This document shows, one piece after another, positions 55,001 to 64,000 of a stretch of DNA of 64,000 nucleotides (within the stretch, counting starts at the first letter, position 1; the number at the start of each line of letters is the position of its first letter). The translations under genes were made by a program, and so were the position numbers. A model generated the notes under the pieces. It ran no database searches and was not told the origin of the DNA. It saw nothing but the letters and a program-made list of their open reading frames with translations. Origin of the DNA: Thamnaconus septentrionalis (Eukaryota > Chordata > Actinopteri > Tetraodontiformes > Monacanthidae). Location of the stretch: positions 9,297,361 to 9,361,360 of the forward strand of contig CM020501.1 of assembly GCA_009823395.1 (NCBI GenBank), written 5' to 3'.

Positions 55001-57492
55001 GTCTCATACTCTCATGTCTCATCTTGAAATCAAAAAATAAGGAGTTTCACAATGAATACTTTTGCTCAAGGTTGAATGTATTATTCACTGGCTTTGCTTG
55101 TGCAACACACTGTATTACCTCTTTCACAACCATAATCCTTCTTACTACTAGTTCAAGAATGCTCAACGTTTCCTACACAGGCTACTGTTTTCCCTGCATT
55201 AGATGTGCACCTATATAGCGATGCAACATCTTCCAAACAGATCTTTTACTTTTCCAGCATCACTGACATTTAATGTGAGCCAGTGCTGTTCTTCAGCATC
55301 TGTTTCTGCCAATACACAGGCCTCTTTGTCTATGAAATTATACTGACCCTGTTACACATCCAGTCACGTCACCCTCATACACACTGACTTCAAGTGGAGA
55401 GCACATGAACATTAAGAAGCAACTGAATCCATTGCATTTACAACCTTTACAATACTTAGCCATACGGCGAAGCCTTGTTTCTGAATATATTTGGAACTGC
55501 AAATAGAAACCATTTCATGACTTAGAAAAAACTGCAGCCCAACACAAGCTGAAATATGAAATGTTTAAACAGACAAATTGCTGATATAATCATCAGTAAA
55601 TACCAGAAAGGAACATGATTTAAAAAAGATGGACTTGTGTCATGTTTACCTCACTGTCGCATCACCCCTTCATTGAACACTCAAGAGTGCTGTGTCTTCA
55701 GTTTGAGAACTGAGGACAGCAACGGCTGTAATTTTAGAGTAGACTGTTCTCTCATTATTGCTTCACTTATAATTTTAGCAAACCGCAACAACATGGAGTT
55801 TTTTTCTGGCGTTTAACAGATCATAATGAAACAAATGTTTCTTTGCGACATTCATACCTATAAAATCTGTACCCAAGTCCTTCAGCATGAATGAATGTTT
55901 TCAAAATGTGTAGGTTCTGCATGCTATATGCACAACTGCACACCATACACACTATCGTGGGCTCAGGCTTTGGAACACAGTGCTTATTACAAAGGTTTGG
56001 GCTAGACAGACTATTGCATGTGATTTCTTTTATGCATATCTCTTTTTAATGCACTGCCATCTGAAAGCCAGTGGGCACAGATAGACACAAGGCGCACACA
56101 AAGATTTCTACAGGTCCTCTGAGCATATCAACACTCTAATGTTATGCAAACAAAGACATTGAGACTGCTCACAACTTCACGTATGACACTGTTGCCGTCT
56201 CACAGAAGAGTGAGCCTCTGGCCGTCTCCTCAGAACGGCTCGGCCTCGCAGTGAGACTCTTAATATGTCATCATGTTGCTAACCTGTGACCAATTAACCT
56301 GATTAATTGTGAGACTTTGGACCTGGAAGCATCTGGCAACTCTCTGTTTTTGTCGCCACTGACCCAACAGGTTGAAATGTGCAGCAGGCAGAACATCTTT
56401 TAAAACAGGCCAATATTTCCAAAATGCAGTTAAGCATGTTGAATTTGCAGCAACTGAATATGCTGGTTTGACATTTTACATTAATTACAGCCAGTTGCCA
56501 TTCATTACTCAGCAGCCCTCCAAGTCCTTATTAAATATAATATCATTTATTTGGAAAGTGACTTGAATAGCAAACCAGTGCTACCCGTCGCAAATCCAAA
56601 ACACAGTGACCAGTCGTGTCATCGTTGAACTGTTTACAACCATTTGTGTCCCGAATTAACCTGATGTGTCACTTCAAGTTGGTCTCTGGGTCAATCTGCC
56701 AACTAAAGGATCGGATTAGGAGGAGATGCAGGCACAAGCGCAACATCCCTCTCCTCTCTGCAGCTGTCAGTCATGCCATCACCCACAGGCCAGAATAATC
56801 CGCGGCAGGCAAACAAAATCAGTACTCGAATTCAACACCTGCAGAGCGATACTTGGCTTTGGTGAACTGACAGCCAAGAAAAGCGTATTTAAGGTCAAGA
56901 CGCAGTGAACGCCGACAGAATAAATGAACGACTGGCTTCCACTGAAGCCGATGCTGGAGTGACTCCTAGCATCGTGGGAGACTTTATAGAATGTATCCGT
57001 ATAAGGTCTTTCTTTAAACTATAAAGCCGGTTTAGGTGACTGGTTTTTCTGTCGATAAGACCGCTCCGCGAACGAAAGAACACAAGTGGGGAGTTAGCAT
57101 GCAAGGCCTCGTTTAGCCGAAGCTACTTCTGATGCAAGCACACACAGTAGCGTTTCATTTAAAATAATAATAATGCATCACATACAACAATCTGACCAAC
57201 CACTCCGCGTAACCTTTGCGTACAACCGCTCAACGGTGACGTTTCGTCGAGCTTAAACCGGTTGGTCATATCAGGAAACGTCAGCTAGCGCCAGCTAACA
57301 CCTAGCTTCGTTTAGTTTCGATCGAGCGGAATTGTAAAATTAATCCGAAACGTCCCCACCTTTTGCTCTGTCAGTCGGGTACAGCTTCTCGGCTTTGTTG
57401 AGGAACCTTAGCGCTTTCTCTTTATCTCCGGCTTCGATGGCTTTCGTTGCTATGTGAATGCATTTTTCAGCCTCGTCCCTGTTCCCTTCCAT
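50485..57492 (-). CDS. dnajb14: DnaJ homologue subfamily B member 14, ER-membrane J-protein
   Basis: DNAJB14 is a tail-anchored ER J-protein. Its J domain faces the cytosol, recruits Hsc70, and works with DNAJB12 in membrane-protein quality control. Exons (gene order): 57492-57360, 54466-54292, 53092-52947, 52005-51817, 51724-51639, 51557-51448, 50879-50707, 50609-50485. The joined frame gives 378 residues (human 379), all introns GT-AG. Residues 1-44 form the conserved N-terminal helix-rich region, followed by a low-complexity linker. The J domain begins near residue 107 with HPD at 137-139. A Gly/Phe-rich region includes [12 protein letters not shown]. One membrane segment lies at about 248-266, then the DUF1977 domain. 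The ending [16 protein letters not shown] matches DNAJB14 and not DNAJB12. The start has A at -3 and G at +4. Confidence 0.95.
52018..52043. repeat. (AC)n microsatellite
   Basis: The tract lies 13 bases outside dnajb14 exon 4, in the polypyrimidine region of its acceptor. On the gene's strand it reads as (GT)n. Confidence 0.9.
52120..52910 (+). mobile_element. 3' end of a LINE, degraded
   Basis: On the plus strand, conceptual translation gives the C-terminal part of a non-LTR reverse transcriptase ([32 protein letters not shown]), broken by stops. It is followed by a 3' untranslated region and an AATAAT-type tail at about 52,885-52,905. It sits in dnajb14 intron 3, antisense to the gene. The clade is not certain. 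Confidence 0.65.
53225..53480. mobile_element. MITE with TTAAAGGTCCAGTGTGTAA-type ends
   Basis: The left end TTAAAGGTCCAGTGTGTAAA and the right end, on the minus strand TTAAAGCTACAGTGTATAAA, are inverted repeats. The element of 256 bases is in dnajb14 intron 2 and shares its ends with the element at 23,735-24,165. It has no coding capacity. Confidence 0.65.
53590..53745 (+). mobile_element. diverged SINE 3' fragment
   Basis: The words GAACTGGC, CCACTCGTCCAGGCTGTGACTCGCTGCC, TAAGACAGCTAGGAGAGGCT and ATGGATGGATG follow the order of the SINE body and tail seen elsewhere in the window. Confidence 0.55.
54467..57359 (-). other. dnajb14 intron 1
   Basis: The intron is 2.9 kb and AT-rich, with no gene and no repeat that I can name. 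It holds a 16-T run near 54,780. Confidence 0.6.
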
Positions 57493-57660
57493 CTTCTCTT
57501 CCCTTCCTCCTCCGCCGGTGGTGGTCAGCTGATCATAGTCGCAACACGTGGTCTCTCTCGCGCTGACAGCGGTCTGTCAAAGTGCTGCTGCGATCAGAGT
57601 AAACGCAGAGCTTCTCCCCATCATGTCACACGATTTATGAAGTAAGTGTGTGCATTTCAG
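57493..57660 (-). promoter_or_regulatory. dnajb14 promoter and 5' untranslated region
   Basis: A CpG-richer stretch upstream of the start codon contains a CACGTG E-box (57546-57551, within AACACGTGG) and a CTCGCGCT word. There is no TATA box. Confidence 0.45.
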
Positions 57661-58988
57661 TTCACGATAAACCTGCAACGTCGACGAAATCGCAATGTGT
57701 GGGTTAAAAGTCCAACAGATTCCTATTTATTCAAGTATTTAAATAAAACTATGTATTTTCTATCTGTCCAACAGTATATGCTTATTTAATTATTTTAACA
57801 CATTATTTTAACACATCACATTGCATTGTTTTTTTTTTTTTGTTTTTTTTTTTTTATATTGTTTTATTTATTTAGAATGTTTGATAGGAAGACAGCACGC
57901 AAACCAAAATCAGAGAGGAGTTTGGAATCAAAATGAAAGTGGAGTCAACTGGTTTATTATTTATCATAGCACCGCATTCAATGGTCATATTAGCATACAA
58001 ACCAGCTATCAATAAATACAATGTTAAACAAATGAAACGATATGCATTTTTGCTCATAAGAGCACCACGCCTTTTGAAGAAAAGTATTGATTTTCTTTTT
58101 GACCACAACAAAACACTGTGCAAGTTTATAAAGGTAGTGACATAATTTCAGAGAATACTTGGTATGACAAGTACATAAGTAGTATAAGTATAGAGTAACA
58201 AAGAGAGACAAATACTGTAGTGGGTACATTTAAAACAAAAACCTGCCGGTATGAAACAACTTGCAAGCTAGGACAACCAGTTTGGTCCATAGTTCCATTA
58301 AGATTTGTGAGTTTAATTTTTAGTGTTTACAATTGATTTCAAAGGAATATATTTTCATCATTGTGCTAGTGGTTTAGATATGTCATGTGTTACTGGCTGG
58401 ATGGAAGCAGGTATGAAATTGCTTGAGGAACAATAAGTTGTCATTCTGTCGTTAGCCTTTTTAAAATGAAGATTACTTTTTTTTTCCCACTAGATACTAA
58501 TTTTGCAAATACAATCAAAAATACCTATAACTTATTTCATTTATTTACAAGATACAAGATAGATAGAATATTTTTTTCAAAAGGACATTAAAATATTAAC
58601 ATTTACAGTTCAGCATCAGATGGGAATAAGGATCAATAAAATCATATTTTGAGTTTTACCTCAGGGTTTTCCTTTTTTGATCCACAGGTTTTGTTTCCTC
58701 ACAGATGGCTTTTTGTTATTGTTTTTTCACTGCAATGGTTCTGGAATGATCAAGCAATTCACTGAGTAGCCCATTCAGTAAACTTCTGATTTTATTACAG
58801 ACAAAGTACACTAGAAAGCAGCTAAAAACTGTGTGACATAATAATAAAAGTAACTGTTGATGTAGACCACAATGTGTTGGGGCTCAGCGCTAATACGATG
58901 CCCATGTGGATGATTCCAGAGTTCAACATGACGTGTCGGCCATCTGTGTTCTCCGCCATCACTTTCTTTCTTGGTGTTATGTGCTCCT
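57661..58988. other. intergenic between dnajb14 and the TTC39 gene
   Basis: This stretch is AT-rich with T runs at 57,829-57,855. No gene was recognised. Minus-strand AATAAA at 58791-58796 is about 195 bases after the TTC39 stop and is its likely poly(A) signal. Confidence 0.55.
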
Positions 58989-63204
<4,216 letters not shown>

Positions 63205-63254
63205 CTTAAAAGAAAGAAAGGTTGGATCTTCTGTAAGTTTGATCAGTTTTCAAG

Positions 63255-63659
63255 GTGAAGTTGTCATTCTCAAAATGCTACAAGACTATAACATGCAATA
63301 AATGGTCCACACATTATAGACGTATAAAAGCCACCTTAATCCCAGATTTATTATTTTATCATTTATATATCCATATTATTTTCCTTATTGTTTCTCTATT
63401 CATCATCAGTGTTCAAAGTCAATCGAGTGAAGCTTCGTTCTTTGATTCATTGAAAGCGGGGATCAGAATGGAAAATTTGACCGTGGCCACAGGCGGACTG
63501 ATCCGAGTATTGGACAAACTGCTCATCTACTGGGATTTTCACGCTTTAACCATATCTCTCTTTTCACTGAGGATGGTCTCAGAAAGAGAAGCGATCCAGT
63601 GTGTGATAGAAGAAAATGCCATGATGAAGTCAGAGGTCCAGAGCAGAATGGAGCTCTGA
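63255..63659 (+). other. unexplained 134-codon open frame
   Basis: This open frame lies antisense in the 5' part of the TTC39 gene. It has a hydrophobic N-terminal half, a possible acceptor (TTTCTCTATTCATCATCAG near 63,390-63,410), and a second half beginning SSEASFFDSLKAG. I do not recognise the protein. It may be chance or an exon of an unknown transcript. Confidence 0.2.
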
Positions 63660-63716
63660 CCATGTCGGTGCCTTAGGCAAAATTACTCCCTGTCTACGTC
63701 CCCCGCCACCCCACCC

Positions 63717-63718
<2 letters not shown>

Positions 63719-63761
<43 letters not shown>

Positions 63762-63762
63762 C
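63719..63762. repeat. (AC)n microsatellite
   Basis: The AC tract is about 42 bases long, followed by ACACAATT. Confidence 0.95.
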
Positions 63763-64000
63763 ACAATTGCTTCACAACTGCCGTCAGAAACATCACAAAA
63801 GTTTAAGAAGCCATTAAAGGAAAACAAATTAAATGAATAAATGCTTCACAATAACATCACAACAGCGTAATAAGAATGTTTTACACACACTGATCCAAAC
63901 ACCTGTGACCTGCCTCTTGACCTCTGACTCCTCTGACCTTGAGATGAGCCACCCTCCACCCCAAACACATCTCACGACTCGCCTCTGCAAGTGACAAACA

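Overview
The window is nuclear genomic DNA from a ray-finned (teleost) fish. The evidence is intron-rich vertebrate genes with conserved splice sites, a decayed Tc1-family transposon with about 210-bp terminal inverted repeats, tRNA-derived SINEs of a type common in fish, several small MITEs and many dinucleotide microsatellites. The species cannot be named from the sequence alone.

Layout. (1) Positions 1 to about 16,590 hold no exon that I recognise. They carry two small DNA-transposon relics (piggyBac-like 2219-3101, mariner-like 6788-7185), microsatellites and a few CpG-rich islands. (2) Positions 16,955-34,679 (+) hold mcub, the MCUb subunit of the mitochondrial calcium uniporter, in eight exons. 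Its first intron is 11.7 kb, its third holds the Tc1 element, and its fifth and sixth hold antisense SINEs. (3) Positions 36,085-39,494 (-) hold an intact caspase-6 gene, tail to tail with mcub. (4) Positions 41,401-44,032 (-) hold a second caspase-6 copy in tandem; its last exon is frameshifted. (5) Positions 44,853-47,483 (-) hold pla2g12a, a secreted group XIIA phospholipase A2-type protein. (6) Positions 50,485-57,492 (-) hold dnajb14, a membrane-anchored ER J-protein. (7) Positions 58,989-63,204 (-) hold most of a TTC39-family gene (closest to TTC39A from memory) that runs off the right edge at its 5' end.

I joined the exons by hand from splice sites and reading phase. All five complete gene models (mcub, both casp6 copies, pla2g12a, dnajb14) and the visible part of the TTC39 gene keep phase across every junction. 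The one non-GT donor is a GC donor in casp6.

The block mcub - casp6 - pla2g12a matches human 4q25 gene order. dnajb14 lies close to mcub here, much as the paralogues DNAJB12 and MCU lie close together on human chromosome 10. I found no bacterial-style operon or defence system. The most unusual structures are a Tc1 copy sitting exactly at the centre of a longer palindrome, the fresh-looking frameshift in the second caspase-6 copy, a partly duplicated TTC39 exon broken by a SINE piece, a 91-bp duplication at a mcub splice acceptor, and two perfect intronic hairpins.
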